A stretch of 64,000 bases of DNA, taken from assembly GCF_024171765.1 (NCBI RefSeq), contig NZ_JAMTCI010000001.1, positions 1,155,137 to 1,219,136 on the forward strand, read 5' to 3'. Below are positions 17,582-25,877 of this stretch, in pieces. A program made the translations under genes and the position numbers. The notes below the pieces were generated by a model, which did not search any database, had not been told where the DNA came from, and worked only from the letters and a program-made list of their open reading frames with translations. Each line of letters opens with the position of its first letter. The first letter of the stretch is position 1. This stretch comes from Williamsia deligens. Lineage in GTDB: Bacteria; Actinomycetota; Actinomycetes; Mycobacteriales; Mycobacteriaceae.

Positions 17582-19302
17582 TGTTTATCCGCCTCGGTGC
17601 TAACCGCGATGAGTTCAGAACAATCAACTTTCAGCCTGGCTTCAATGCGATTATTGCCGATCGGGCCCACGATTCGACCGATCAGGATAGCCGCAATGCT
17701 CGCGGCAAGTCGACGCTTCTCTTGCTGATGAATTATGTCTTGGCCGGCGCTCTGCACCCCAGCTTGCGCCCGCTGGCCGACGACGGGTGGGAAATCACCC
17801 TGACTCTGGAAATGTTTGGCGGAACGGTCGCTGCGACCCGTTCTCTGGCAAGCGGTCGCAGACTCTCTATCGAGGCGGACGGCCCTGCGCGCGGGGTGAT
17901 GAGTCCTTGGTTTTCGGAAGGTCAGATCACCGTCGATAGCTGGAAACAGCTCCTGGGGCTCGCGCTTTTCCGGTTGGAGCCTTTGCAACAGGAAGTAAGC
18001 GGCGGGCTATCGGTGCGCACGCTGCTGTCGTACGTCGTCCGGACCGACACTCCCAAGGACCCGCTTAAGGTATTGGCCCAGCAGAGCGCGACCAGCAGCC
18101 GCGAGCACGTCGCGTTTCTTCTCGGACTCGATTGGGAGGTAATCCATGAGCTAGCCGCCGTTAAAAAGGGCTTAGAACAATTAAAGGCAATCACCGCGGC
18201 GTCTAAAGAGGGATTGGTTGCTACGCTTCGACCCGAGCACGAACTGGTGCTTACCCGTGCCGCTCTTCGAAACGAGGCCGACGCGTGGCAACAACGAATT
18301 TCGGGATTCCGCATCCTTGAAGACCCGAACTCGCTGGTCGGTCGTGCAGATCAATTAACGGCGGAGATCAGCCGTCTGCGGGACGCGGCCGTCATAGATC
18401 GACGCATGCGCGAATTGTATCTTTCATCCTTGTCCGATACGCAGGTTGCTGACAGTGCGATTCCTGTCGAAGAAATCTTTAGCGCAGCAGGCGCGGTTCT
18501 TGCCGATGGCTTTAAACGTCAGACCAGCGAGGTCCGCGACTTCCACGCCGCTCTGCTTGCCAACCGCCGGATATTTCTGCGCGGCGAACTTGAAGTACTC
18601 GACGAACGAATTAATGTGCGCTCAGCTGAGTTGACGCGCCTCGATGAGCAACGCGACGGCATCTTGCGAACGCTCGATGCGGGAGGTGCACTACAAGAGC
18701 TAAACGATATGCGTGCGGAGCTAAGTAACATTGAAGTTCGTATCGCTGCATTAGATCTCCAGATCGAACAAGCGCGCGAGCTGGTCACCCGCCGCGAGGA
18801 GCTCAAGCTCGAGCAGTCTACGAGGCGGAGCGAAGCGACCCGCTACCTGACGACGTCACGCGAAAAGTTGGACCGAATCGGTGACCGGTTCAGCCAGAAG
18901 ATGCGGCAGCTTTACGGAAAAGACGCCGCGTTAACGGTCTCCGTCGACGACGCAGGCTACAAGTTCGCGCTTCGCGCCTCAGGCTCTGGCAGCAGTGGAG
19001 TCGATCGCATGACCCTCTTCTGCTTCGACCTCACGATGCTGGAGGAGGGCATCACCACCGCACACCACCCCGACTTTCTCGTGCACGACTCGTCGGTCTT
19101 CGACGGTGTCGATCCTCGTCAACGAGCGGGCGCACTGCACTTTGCTCAAGCGATGGTCGAGTCAACGGGTGGACAATACATCTGCACCATCAATAGCAAT
19201 GACGTTCCCGACGAAGTCCTTGATCAGGAATGGTTCAAGGCTGGGGTTGTCCGCACTGTCTTAGATACGGAAATTGGGGGATTGCTCGGACGAGAGTTCT
19301 AG
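17581..19302 (+). CDS. ABC-3C system SMC-like ATPase (DUF2326)
   Basis: A 573-residue ABC/SMC-type ATPase. The N-terminal half-site has SRNARGKSTLLLL (G42-K43-S44); many relatives have Gly where this has Ala40. A central coiled coil runs roughly 195-450 with charged heptads. The C-terminal half holds the signature-like GSGSSGVDRMTLF and a Walker-B-like segment PDFLVHDSSVFDGVDPRQ, the DUF2326 hallmark. It starts at GTG, sharing one base with the preceding stop. Known members form the sensor/motor of ABC-3C conflict systems that trigger a nuclease or other effector. Codon use here is more AT-rich than in the core genes, a sign of transfer. Confidence 0.85.
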   Translation: MFIRLGANRDEFRTINFQPGFNAIIADRAHDSTDQDSRNARGKSTLLLLMNYVLAGALHPSLRPLADDGWEITLTLEMFGGTVAATRSLASGRRLSIEADGPARGVMSPWFSEGQITVDSWKQLLGLALFRLEPLQQEVSGGLSVRTLLSYVVRTDTPKDPLKVLAQQSATSSREHVAFLLGLDWEVIHELAAVKKGLEQLKAITAASKEGLVATLRPEHELVLTRAALRNEADAWQQRISGFRILEDPNSLVGRADQLTAEISRLRDAAVIDRRMRELYLSSLSDTQVADSAIPVEEIFSAAGAVLADGFKRQTSEVRDFHAALLANRRIFLRGELEVLDERINVRSAELTRLDEQRDGILRTLDAGGALQELNDMRAELSNIEVRIAALDLQIEQARELVTRREELKLEQSTRRSEATRYLTTSREKLDRIGDRFSQKMRQLYGKDAALTVSVDDAGYKFALRASGSGSSGVDRMTLFCFDLTMLEEGITTAHHPDFLVHDSSVFDGVDPRQRAGALHFAQAMVESTGGQYICTINSNDVPDEVLDQEWFKAGVVRTVLDTEIGGLLGREF

Positions 19303-19417
19303 ATAAGCGTACCAACCGATGCTACGGCGAAGTCCTGCCGCCGCGGCGGGCAACTAAAAACCCTTTCTCAGGTCATTTGCAAGGAGGGGCTATCTTAGGC
19401 GGACAATTAAAAACATA

Positions 19418-19837
19418 GGTCGCGCCGATCAGATCCGATCGGCCCTCGACTATTACTTCACATTCCGGCTCAGCGACACCGCGGCCATCTAGGCCGGAAT
19501 CAAGGGCGCCCGCGACCGCCAGGACGCCGCGCTTTCTGTGCTAACAGCCGACTCCGCCCCGCGGTCCGTCCCGGACGTTGTCGAGGAAGGGGAGGGCGCC
19601 GATGGCGAGCGCCCGCGGCTGGACAAGCCGGTGACGCAGCGCGTCCGGAGCCGTGCTTTCGACCAGCTCACCGCGTTCTCGCTCATCGACGACGTGTCGT
19701 TGGCCGACGTGTTGAGGTCGGCAATTCACTGGTACATCGCCTACCGCGAAGACGACCCCGATTTGCGTCGAGCGCTGCGGCAGGCGAAGGCAAATTATGA
19801 AACCACAATGGCGGTGCTGGCGGCCGGGTCTGAGTAG
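19418..19837 (+). pseudogene. duplicated ribbon-helix-helix-like gene interrupted by TAG
   Basis: One reading frame runs from before 19430 to 19837 but is broken by TAG at 19490-19492. Before the stop it reads ADQIRSALDYYFTFRL; near the end it reads ADVLRSAIHWYIAYRE. The two are clearly related, so the protein was a tandem duplication of a small helical module resembling ribbon-helix-helix DNA-binding proteins. The remaining intact part can start at GTG 19538 and give 99 residues (VTQRVRSRAFDQLTAFSL). It follows the ABC-3C ATPase by about 120 bp. CAG to TAG is a one-base change. The 3' half may still be expressed. Confidence 0.5.
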
Positions 19838-20047
19838 CGAACGACGCGAAGACAAATCCCACTACGTATTCGATCGTCACTCGACCGCGGACGCGAGTTT
19901 CCCTGGCCGCTCGCGCAACAGCGGAATCCTGCTCGTCACCGCGGGCGCTGTCGTGGCGCGTGGCTCGCGGTACGGGCGGCCGTCCCCTATAGACGCTCCC
20001 GTGTATGACGGGTGCAGCGCTGTTCACCCGTGCGGCATGATGCCCGG

Positions 20048-20415
20048 ATGAGCTAGAACTCCGCGTTCTGGTGCGGTGGTGATGATTTCGACGCCGAGCA
20101 TGTCTATCACCAGCTGTCCGCCGTTGAACGAGTCACCGGTCGGAAGATCGTCGATCGATCGCAGACGCCCTCGAACAGCGCGACGTCACCCGCCTCGAAA
20201 CCGGGATGGTGATTCTCGGAGACTGGCAACCATCGGTCCAGGCCGACACCGAGTATGACCGCGCCAGCGAACAACACCGGCGCGAGGCCATCGCTGCGCT
20301 CGCCACCGAGCTCCCCATCTCCCCCGACACCGTCGAGGACGTCTACAAGCTCGCACGGCGCCGCCACCGGCATCCGCGTCTCACGCACTCACGGACCGAC
20401 AGGAACCCGCAATGA
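20048..20415 (+). pseudogene. broken accessory gene (nonsense at codon 3 plus frameshift)
   Basis: ATG AGC TAG at 20048-20056 is followed in frame by NSAFWCGGDDFDAEHVYHQL and SAVERVTGRKIVD. The protein-like sequence then continues in another frame as DALEQRDVTRLETGMVILGD to a stop at 20415, so a frameshift lies near 20150-20165 beside GATCGATCG. I do not recognise the family. An ATG at 20206 in the second frame could still give a 69-residue fragment. Its stop overlaps the next start (ATGA-like, 20412-20415), the usual spacing of an operon. Confidence 0.5.
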
Positions 20416-20647
20416 GCCACTCGCACAGCAACGTCGACATCGTGAAGATCGACGACACCATTACCGACGGCGAACCCAACACCTGGTACGTCGGGCCTAC
20501 GGCCCCACCCGCGCCGGCCAGGTCGCCTCCAGCCTCGATTCCAAGGCGCAGCGGCCACGGACATGCACCGTCATCCCCCTGTTTTCCGACGACGAATGCC
20601 TCGTCGTCCAGGACTACGGCCGCGCCACCACCAGATCCCTGCACTGA
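20412..20647 (+). pseudogene. small accessory gene with a frameshift
   Basis: The gene starts MSHSHSNVDIVKIDDTITDG and continues EPNTWYV; the coherent sequence then moves to another frame as RAYGPTRAGQVASSLDSKAQ and ends VVQDYGRATTRSLH with a stop at 20647. The frame change lies near 20487-20495. Without it the protein would be about 78 residues. Function unknown. A programmed frameshift is possible, but neighbouring genes carry similar lesions, which makes decay more likely. Confidence 0.5.
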
Positions 20648-20657
20648 CCACCTACAG

Positions 20658-20750
20658 AGCTACCGCGACCCCGGCGACTTCCCGGACCCGCGCCGCTCCC
20701 GGGCAACCACCACGAGCTGGTGGTGCGGTGGAGCCACTCACCCCACCACC
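20658..20750 (+). repeat. diverged direct repeat, copy 1
   Basis: The 53 nt at 20658-20710 (beginning AGCTACCGCGACCCCGGCGA) match about 44 of 53 positions of 22395-22447, and weaker similarity continues for roughly 40 nt more. Both copies lie just downstream of small accessory genes. The repeat may mark an old duplication or a conserved RNA/DNA element. Confidence 0.55.
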
Positions 20751-20937
20751 GGCGACGCGGCCCAGTCGCCCGGCGAGCACCCACGACAGACACCCGCGGT
20801 GCTGCGGTTGCTTCGTCGACGAGCGTCCAGCCATGATGAGCCGCCACCTTCGAGAGGCCCACGGTGGCAGGGGTGCCTTCGCAGTTCGGTGTACCCGACC
20901 GTCCGGGCTCGACCGGTTCCACGGCTGGACCGAGTAA

Positions 20938-21387
20938 CTACCAGGAACTGACTGGACGTGCGCGTGCCCAGAATGTTGCCCCGATGACTGTCAGCAGGAT
21001 TGCGCCTACGAGAAGGCCGACTCCGAGTGCGACGTGGGAAATGGCGACGTTCTGGCATTGATCCTGGAACATTTGCGCAGCGCGGGCGCCACTCTCGCTC
21101 GAGGTGTCCATTCCCGTGGTCACAACGGTGGGGTGGAACAATACGGTCACTGCGGACTGTCAGCTCGAGCCGACACCACACCACCCGTTGGGCTGTGCAG
21201 GGAGCGGCTCGAAACTTGTGATGACCGCCCAAACCAGCACTGTTACGGCGCTCACAATAAAGATGATGGCCGCAGGTCGCTGCAAACGGTTCCCGCTCGG
21301 CGGTGCCCACTGCTGCCCGTCCCACCATCGCGCAACGCCGTCCCCGCGGTCGTACCGGCCTGGCGGCGGCGGCGGCCCGTCTGGGTT
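20938..21387 (-). pseudogene. DUF2510 membrane protein split by TGA
   Basis: Starting at ATG 21387, the minus strand reads MNPDGPPPPPGRYDRGDGVA followed by RWWDGQQWAP, a DUF2510 repeat, then a membrane helix (PAAIIFIVSAVTVLVWAVI). TGA at 21160-21162 stops it. The same frame continues with QSAVTVLFHPTVVTTG and a second membrane helix (ALGVGLLVGAILLTVIGATF) to 20938. The uninterrupted product would be about 149 residues with two helices. Either a nonsense mutation or two separately translated halves (GTG at 21150 could restart) explains it. DUF2510 also occurs in the exonuclease fusion of this island. Confidence 0.6.
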
Positions 21388-21566
21388 CATGTCACGGACT
21401 TTACCGTCGTCCGACGACGTTCTGGCGCTACAGGTCGTAACCGTGATCGCCCTCCGCACCCTCTGAGAGGTGTTTTTCGTGTCTTCATAGCACGGCCTGG
21501 GCCCGGCGATTCCACACGAACCCAGTGCGCACCCCCCGGCCACGCATGCGTGCAGAATTACCCGTC

Positions 21567-22349
21567 ATGGTCAAACCGCACGCAGAGGCGCTAGCCGACA
21601 GAATCGTCGAGGGCAGATGGCCCAGTATCGAATGTCCCGTGTGTGAGTCCGGACATTTGGTGGCCCAAAACTTCGGTGAGGATGTCCCAGACTGGCTCGG
21701 AGATTCAGCAAGTTCGTCCTGGTCAGACTGGGGTGATCCCAGCGACATCACCGGAACGTTCGGAATTAGGTTTCGTTGCAACAACTCCGCGCGGTGCGGG
21801 GACTATGTCCACATCGTGGGCGACGCCGAGGTCGACTACAACCGGACGACACTGCTGAACCGCGATGACCCATTTGAAACCTACTTCACTGTCCGGTACG
21901 CCTACCCGCCCCTTCGCGTAGTTCAGCACCCGGCGGACACCCCAAAGGCCGTCCAGGCCGAGCTTCGCAACGTCGGGGCGCTTATCTGGTCGAATCCGGA
22001 CGCCGCAATGTGGACCCTGCGGAAGGCAGAGGAATTTTTACTAGATGATCAGGGGGTCGAGAAGCAGAAATCGAACGGCTCACCTATCCCGCTGAACGAT
22101 CGACTCAAGACCTTCGCACGCGAAAAGCCTGAGTATGCAGACGTATCCGAGCTACTGCTTGCCGTCAAATGGGTTGGCAACGACAGCACACATGGCACCA
22201 CCCGCAATGTCCGGGAGGTGCTAAAGATGGCCCGATTCGTCGAGCTGGCGCTAGAGAGTCTCTACTCGGAGTCCGATCGAGATGCCGCGTTGAGACACGC
22301 TCGAACAATCAACGAAAACCGCCGGTATACCGCCCCGCCCGCGCCGTAG
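21567..22349 (+). CDS. DUF4145-domain protein
   Basis: A protein of about 260 residues. The N-terminal part has ECPVCESG and a later CNNSARCG, suggesting zinc binding. The C-terminal half matches DUF4145: TPKAVQAELRNVG, AMWTLRKAEEFLLDDQGV, PLNDRLKTFAREKPEYADV and LLAVKWVGNDSTHGT. DUF4145 domains are frequent in restriction and anti-phage loci, alone or fused to effectors, but their activity is not established. ATGs at 21546 and 21567 are both possible. It is intact although surrounded by broken genes, which argues for selection or recent arrival. Confidence 0.75.
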   Translation: MVKPHAEALADRIVEGRWPSIECPVCESGHLVAQNFGEDVPDWLGDSASSSWSDWGDPSDITGTFGIRFRCNNSARCGDYVHIVGDAEVDYNRTTLLNRDDPFETYFTVRYAYPPLRVVQHPADTPKAVQAELRNVGALIWSNPDAAMWTLRKAEEFLLDDQGVEKQKSNGSPIPLNDRLKTFAREKPEYADVSELLLAVKWVGNDSTHGTTRNVREVLKMARFVELALESLYSESDRDAALRHARTINENRRYTAPPAP

Positions 22350-22797
22350 CTGTCGTCCCTCGTGAGCCTGGTCAGACCACTCCGGTAGCCCCATAGCTAC
22401 CGCGGCCCCGGTGACCTCCCGGACAAACGCCGCTCCCGCACAACCAGCTCCCAGCAGTGTTGCGGTTGAGCTACCCACCTACCGCGGTCGGCGCCGGTCG
22501 GCCGGGCCTGCCGGCCGGGGCGAGCCGGGCCATGCTGCGCATCCCCACTCGGAGCTCCCTGCGGTCGCACTGCCAGAAGAATTGTTGGTTTCCCTTCTGG
22601 CCGTCCGATTTTGACCGGCGTCGTCCGCCGCGCAACCCCCTGACGCTGACGCGCCCTGTCGGGTCGAGAAACTTTCAACCCCCTCACTGCTTTCGGTGAA
22701 CCTTTCCCGATCGCGGGGTTGTGCTCTGTCCTCCTATTCCGGTCTTTATCTCCCTTGCCAGAAGGGCAAAAGAATTGGCGGACAACAGGAGGCAGCC
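22350..22797. other. gene-free stretch with repeat remnant
   Basis: No convincing gene is present. The stretch holds copy 2 of the diverged repeat (22395-22485), followed by GC-rich sequence without codon structure and a short leader region ending in AACAGGAGGCAGCC ahead of the gene at 22798. Confidence 0.4.
22395..22485 (+). repeat. diverged direct repeat, copy 2
   Basis: Second copy of the repeat at 20658. It starts AGCTACCGCGGCCCCGGTGA; about 44 of the first 53 positions agree, with weaker similarity beyond. It lies 45 bp after the DUF4145 gene. Confidence 0.55.
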
Positions 22798-22971
22798 ATG
22801 ACCGGTATCGATCCCATCCAGGCCGCGCGCATCGCGTGGCGAAAGCTAGCAACCCCCACTGACGGGGCGTTCGACGTCCTGAGCGTTGACGACAAGGTCG
22901 CGCTGATGGAGCTGGGCCTGGACGACCCCGCCATCCGCGAGGCCGCGACCGTCACCGTCGAGATCGCCTGA
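22798..22971 (+). CDS. small hypothetical protein
   Basis: A 57-residue protein, MTGIDPIQAARIAWRKLATP then GAFDVLSVDDKVALMELGLD, with a strong ribosome site (AGGAGGCAGCC-ATG). It is helical with no known motif. It precedes, by 13 bp, the frameshifted gene at 22985 and the ParB-like remnant, so it probably belonged to a plasmid or conjugative-element operon. Confidence 0.6.
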   Translation: MTGIDPIQAARIAWRKLATPTDGAFDVLSVDDKVALMELGLDDPAIREAATVTVEIA

Positions 22972-22984
22972 GAGCAGGGACGAC

Positions 22985-23352
22985 ATGACCACCACCGACG
23001 TGCACCTCGACCCCGACGCCCTGACCGTGGACGGGCCGGATCTGACAGCGGTCGCGGTGATCGCCGCGACACGAGGGATCACAAAGCCCAGGCCCGCGAA
23101 CAGCTCCTCGCCGAATGGGACGAGCGGCTGGTGGCGGGGATCAACAGCGAGGCGCAGATGGCCACCGACTGGCTGGGCAAGGCCCGCGACGACACGAGCG
23201 CCGGGGACCTCGCCACCGCAGCCCTCGACATCATCGCCGACCAGGAGTGCCACGCCGCGATGGAGGTCTACCGCACCAAGCGCGAACAGTGCGCCGCGAT
23301 GCGCCGCATGAACCGCGAGCACTCCCAGCTCGGGGACCAGAACTACCGCTGA
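22985..23352 (+). pseudogene. plasmid-type hypothetical gene with a frameshift
   Basis: The gene starts MTTTDVHLDPDALTVDGPDL then TAVAVIAATR; from about 23070 the coherent sequence is in another frame, RDHKAQAREQLLAEWDERLV through GKARDDTSAGDLATAALDII to GDQNYR and a stop at 23352. Restoring one base gives a helical protein of about 121 residues. Function unknown. It lies between the small gene at 22798 and the ParB-like pseudogene. Confidence 0.6.
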
Positions 23353-23403
23353 CCCGATCCGGGTCCGTGGACAGCCCGACCGGGGTTGCCGCACAAACAA
23401 AAA

Positions 23404-23432
23404 CAACCAGCCATCCGCAAAATGGCTGGTTG
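23404..23432. terminator. 11-bp perfect hairpin with flanking A/T tract
   Basis: CAACCAGCCAT (23404-23414) and ATGGCTGGTTG (23422-23432) form a perfect 11-bp stem. On the plus strand an A-rich run (AAACAAAAA) precedes it, so on the minus strand the hairpin is followed by a T-rich run, the signature of an intrinsic terminator for leftward transcripts. It separates two plus-strand pseudogenes and could also shield the island from leftward transcription. Confidence 0.6.
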
Positions 23433-23460
23433 CTTCCCCACCAGATTAGGAGACACATCC

Positions 23461-24147
23461 GTGGGAATCAACCAGGACACCACCGCCCCCGCCGAGACCA
23501 CCGAAGCGGTCCTCGAACACGTCGACCCGACCACGCTGGTGGTCGACGCGAACGTGCGCACCGAGGCCACGTGGACCGGGCGTTCGTCGCGTCGATCACA
23601 GAGCGCGGGGTGATTCAGCCGGTGCTCGCGACCCGTGACAGCGCGGGCACGCTGCACGTGCGTGACGGGCAGCGCCGCACCCTGGCCGCACGCGAGGCCG
23701 AGCTGACGAGCATTCCGGTCTACGTGATCGCCACCCGCCGGTGACGACGAGGTGATCGAGCGGGTCACTGATCAGCTCATCGCCAACGAGCACCGCGCGG
23801 ACCTCACCACGACCCAGCGCGCCGCCGCGGCGCAGCAGCTCATCGAGTTGGGTGTGTCGCGCACCAATGTCGCCAAGGCGACCCCGCCTGGGTCGACCAA
23901 GGCTGTCGACGCCGCCGTGACCGTCGCAGGGTTCGAGGCCGCAATCACCGGCCTGGCGTGGGGTCTGACGATCGAGCAGGCCGCGATCGTCGCCGGATAC
24001 GAAGACGACGGTGACACCCAGGCGGTCGAGGCTCTGATGAGTGCCACGACCGAGGGCCGTTTCGACCACAAGGCGGCCGAGCTGGTCGCCACCGCCGATG
24101 ACCGGTCCGCGCCCCGTGCAGCAGCCGAACCGCTGATCGCCCATTAG
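23461..24147 (+). pseudogene. ParB-like partition gene with two frameshifts
   Basis: GTG at 23461 follows an AGGAGA site. The first frame reads VGINQDTTAPAETTEAVLEH then VDPTTLVVDANVRTEA; it shifts near 23570 to VASITERGVIQPVLATRDSA with LHVRDGQRRTLAAREAELTS, the ParB N-terminal nuclease-like core (GVIQPV...GQRR..AA). Near 23740 it shifts back to DDEVIERVTDQLIANEHRAD and TTTQRAAAAQQLIELGVSRT (the helix-turn-helix region) to the stop at 24147. With both shifts corrected the gene is about 229 codons. The 3' part could still make a fragment from GTG 23752. It indicates a plasmid or integrative-element origin. Confidence 0.7.
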
Positions 24148-24337
24148 TACACGATCCTCGAATCTCGCCCTGTGGGGGTGCGGCAGCGAGTACACGCCGC
24201 TGAGCCGGTTGGTCCACATCAAAACCGGCGACGAAGTGACCCGACGATCAGGTGCCGTCGCTGACGCGCGAGTACCTCGCCGCCGACGTTTGTCTCGCCA
24301 ACTGCATGGGGGGCAACCCACTTGACCGTCACCCCCG

Positions 24338-24886
24338 TCAGGCGTCGAGGACCCGGCACCGCTCGCGGGTGCGGTCGACGGCGAACCAGCCGGTCTCGAA
24401 GTCCTGCCAGCGACGCAAGTGGGGGCGGGCGGACTCCCCGTCGCGGGCGACGGCACGTTCGAGACGGGCGTCGCGGTCGTCACCGTTGATCCAGAACGCC
24501 TGCGACACATCGCCACTCACGCGTCGACGAGCGGACGTGACGCCCTCGATGACCAACAGCGGTTCCCACCGACGCCACACGCGCGGGCCGGGTTCGGCGA
24601 CGTCCCCGGACCACACGCGAGGTCGGTGCCGGTAGTCGTGTCCGCGGCGATAGGCCTGCAGCACTTCCCGTTCGAGTTCCGGCCACCAGCCGGCGGGGTC
24701 GTCCCAGGTGGCGAACTCGTCGGTGCGCACGAGCGCCGCATGCACCCGTCGGGCAGCGAGCTCACGCATCAGCGCGTCGGCGAACGTGGATTTCCCCGCG
24801 CCCGACGGGCCGTCGATGACGACGATCCCGGACTCCAACTCGGCGGCGACAGCCGCGGCCGCGGAGTCGACGTCGAACCGGGTCAC
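24338..24886 (-). CDS. P-loop nucleoside/uridine-kinase-like protein
   Basis: A 182-residue P-loop kinase fold: Walker [15 protein letters not shown] near residues 23-36, a DEFATWDDP motif, a VIEGV Walker-B-like strand, and a basic lid segment ([13 protein letters not shown]). It resembles uridine kinase/panthothenate kinase-like small kinases found beside recR in actinobacteria. The substrate is unknown. GTG 24886 overlaps the recR stop (GTGA), so it is translationally coupled to recR at the end of the leftward core operon. Confidence 0.75.
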   Translation of the reverse strand: MTRFDVDSAAAAVAAELESGIVVIDGPSGAGKSTFADALMRELAARRVHAALVRTDEFATWDDPAGWWPELEREVLQAYRRGHDYRHRPRVWSGDVAEPGPRVWRRWEPLLVIEGVTSARRRVSGDVSQAFWINGDDRDARLERAVARDGESARPHLRRWQDFETGWFAVDRTRERCRVLDA

Positions 24887-25494
24887 GTCAGGATCCGACG
24901 TCCCGACAACGCGCGACCCAGCGTCAACTCGTCGGCGAACTCGAGGTCGCCACCCATCGGCAACCCCGAGGCGAGCCGTGTCACCGACAGCCCCGGGAAG
25001 TCCTTGAGCATGCGCACCAGATAGGTGGCCGTCGCCTCGCCCTCGGTGTTGGGGTCGGTCGCGACGATCACCTCGGTGACGTCGACGCCGTCGGCCTGGT
25101 TGGCCAGCCGCCGCAGGAGCTCGCGGATGCGCAGCTGGTCGGGTCCGACCCCGCCCAGCGGATCCAGCGCCCCACCGAGCACGTGGTACCGCCCGACGAA
25201 CTCCTTGGTCCGCTCGATCGCCTGCACGTCCTTGGGCTCCTCGACGACGCAGATCTTCGACGCGTCGCGACGCCCGTCGGAGCAGATCCGGCAGAGGCGG
25301 TCCGCGGAGACGTTGCCGCACTCCGCGCAGAAGGTGACGTTGTCGCGGACGTTTCCGAGCGCGGCGATCAGACGGTCGATGTCGGTGCGTTCGCCGGCCA
25401 GGAGGTGGAACGCGATGCGCTGGGCACCCTTGGGACCGAGACCGGGCTGTTTGGCCAGCTCGTCGATCAGATCCTGGATCGGCCCCTCGTACAC
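24883..25494 (-). CDS. recR: recombination mediator RecR
   Basis: A 203-residue RecR with the N-terminal helix-hairpin-helix ([14 protein letters not shown]), the four-cysteine zinc finger (CAECGN...CRIC, residues 56-71) and the Toprim domain ([12 protein letters not shown]...[17 protein letters not shown]). It acts with RecO/RecF to load RecA at gaps. It follows ybaB by 7 bp, the usual dnaX-ybaB-recR neighbourhood, although here dnaX has been separated by other genes. Confidence 0.97.
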   Translation of the reverse strand: MYEGPIQDLIDELAKQPGLGPKGAQRIAFHLLAGERTDIDRLIAALGNVRDNVTFCAECGNVSADRLCRICSDGRRDASKICVVEEPKDVQAIERTKEFVGRYHVLGGALDPLGGVGPDQLRIRELLRRLANQADGVDVTEVIVATDPNTEGEATATYLVRMLKDFPGLSVTRLASGLPMGGDLEFADELTLGRALSGRRILT

Positions 25495-25501
25495 CGGCCG
25501 G

Positions 25502-25846
25502 TCACTGCCCCAGGCCGGGGCCGCCGAATCCGGGGATGCCCCCGCCCAGGCCTCCGGCGAGCGGGCCCATCGTCGACGACGTCAGCTCGTCCCGCTTCTG
25601 CGCGAGGTCCGCCAGGGCCCCGACGAGGAGGTCCTGCAACGTCTCGACGTCGGTCGGGTCGACGACCGCGGGGTCGATGGTGACACCGGTGACGTCTCCG
25701 GCTCCGGTGCCGGAGACGGTCACGCGACCGTTGCCGGCAGTGCCCGTCAGCTCGGTCGCCGCGATCGTGTTCTGGGCCTCGAGCAGCTGCTGCTGCATCT
25801 TCTGTGCCTGCTCGAGCAGGCCGGCCATCGGGTTCTCGGGATCCAC
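25502..25846 (-). CDS. YbaB/EbfC nucleoid-associated protein
   Basis: A 114-residue YbaB/EbfC family protein with the characteristic [19 protein letters not shown] start, the beta strand region ([20 protein letters not shown]) and [20 protein letters not shown]. The family forms dimers that bind DNA. A glycine-rich tail ([14 protein letters not shown]) is typical of actinobacterial members. It lies directly upstream of recR in one transcription unit. Confidence 0.93.
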   Translation of the reverse strand: MDPENPMAGLLEQAQKMQQQLLEAQNTIAATELTGTAGNGRVTVSGTGAGDVTGVTIDPAVVDPTDVETLQDLLVGALADLAQKRDELTSSTMGPLAGGLGGGIPGFGGPGLGQ

Positions 25847-25877
25847 GTCCCCGAGAGTAGTGCGCGGCGGCGACAGG

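Larger units (their letters stand above)
11113..24337. other. accessory island inserted between gatD and recR
   Basis: Genes on both flanks keep the conserved leuA-murT-gatD / recR-ybaB-dnaX order, while everything between them looks accessory: HNH proteins, an Lsr2-like protein, a DUF2510-exonuclease-BRCT fusion, an ABC-3C conflict system, a DUF4145 protein and several broken plasmid-type genes including ParB. Local base composition drops, most clearly in 16.5-19.3 kb, where A/T-ending codons are common. No integrase, transposase or tRNA target is visible, so the mode of entry is unknown. The last 190 bp (24148-24337) carry no intact gene. Confidence 0.65.

Noticed and set aside
20797-20937. 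Possible C2H2 zinc finger (CCGCFVDERP... then SRHLREAHGG)
   Set aside because: Spacing of C and H fits, but there is no start, no upstream coding sequence in that frame and the segment is part of a repeat-rich remnant.
22397-22852. Minus-strand frame of about 150 codons over the second repeat copy
   Set aside because: Arginine/proline-rich composition, no motif, no ribosome site; it overlaps the well-supported gene at 22798.
11160-24330. Similar short words near both island ends (CAAGTTGCGGGTTGC and, inverted, CAAGTGGGTTGC)
   Set aside because: Match is short and gapped; not enough to call attachment sites.
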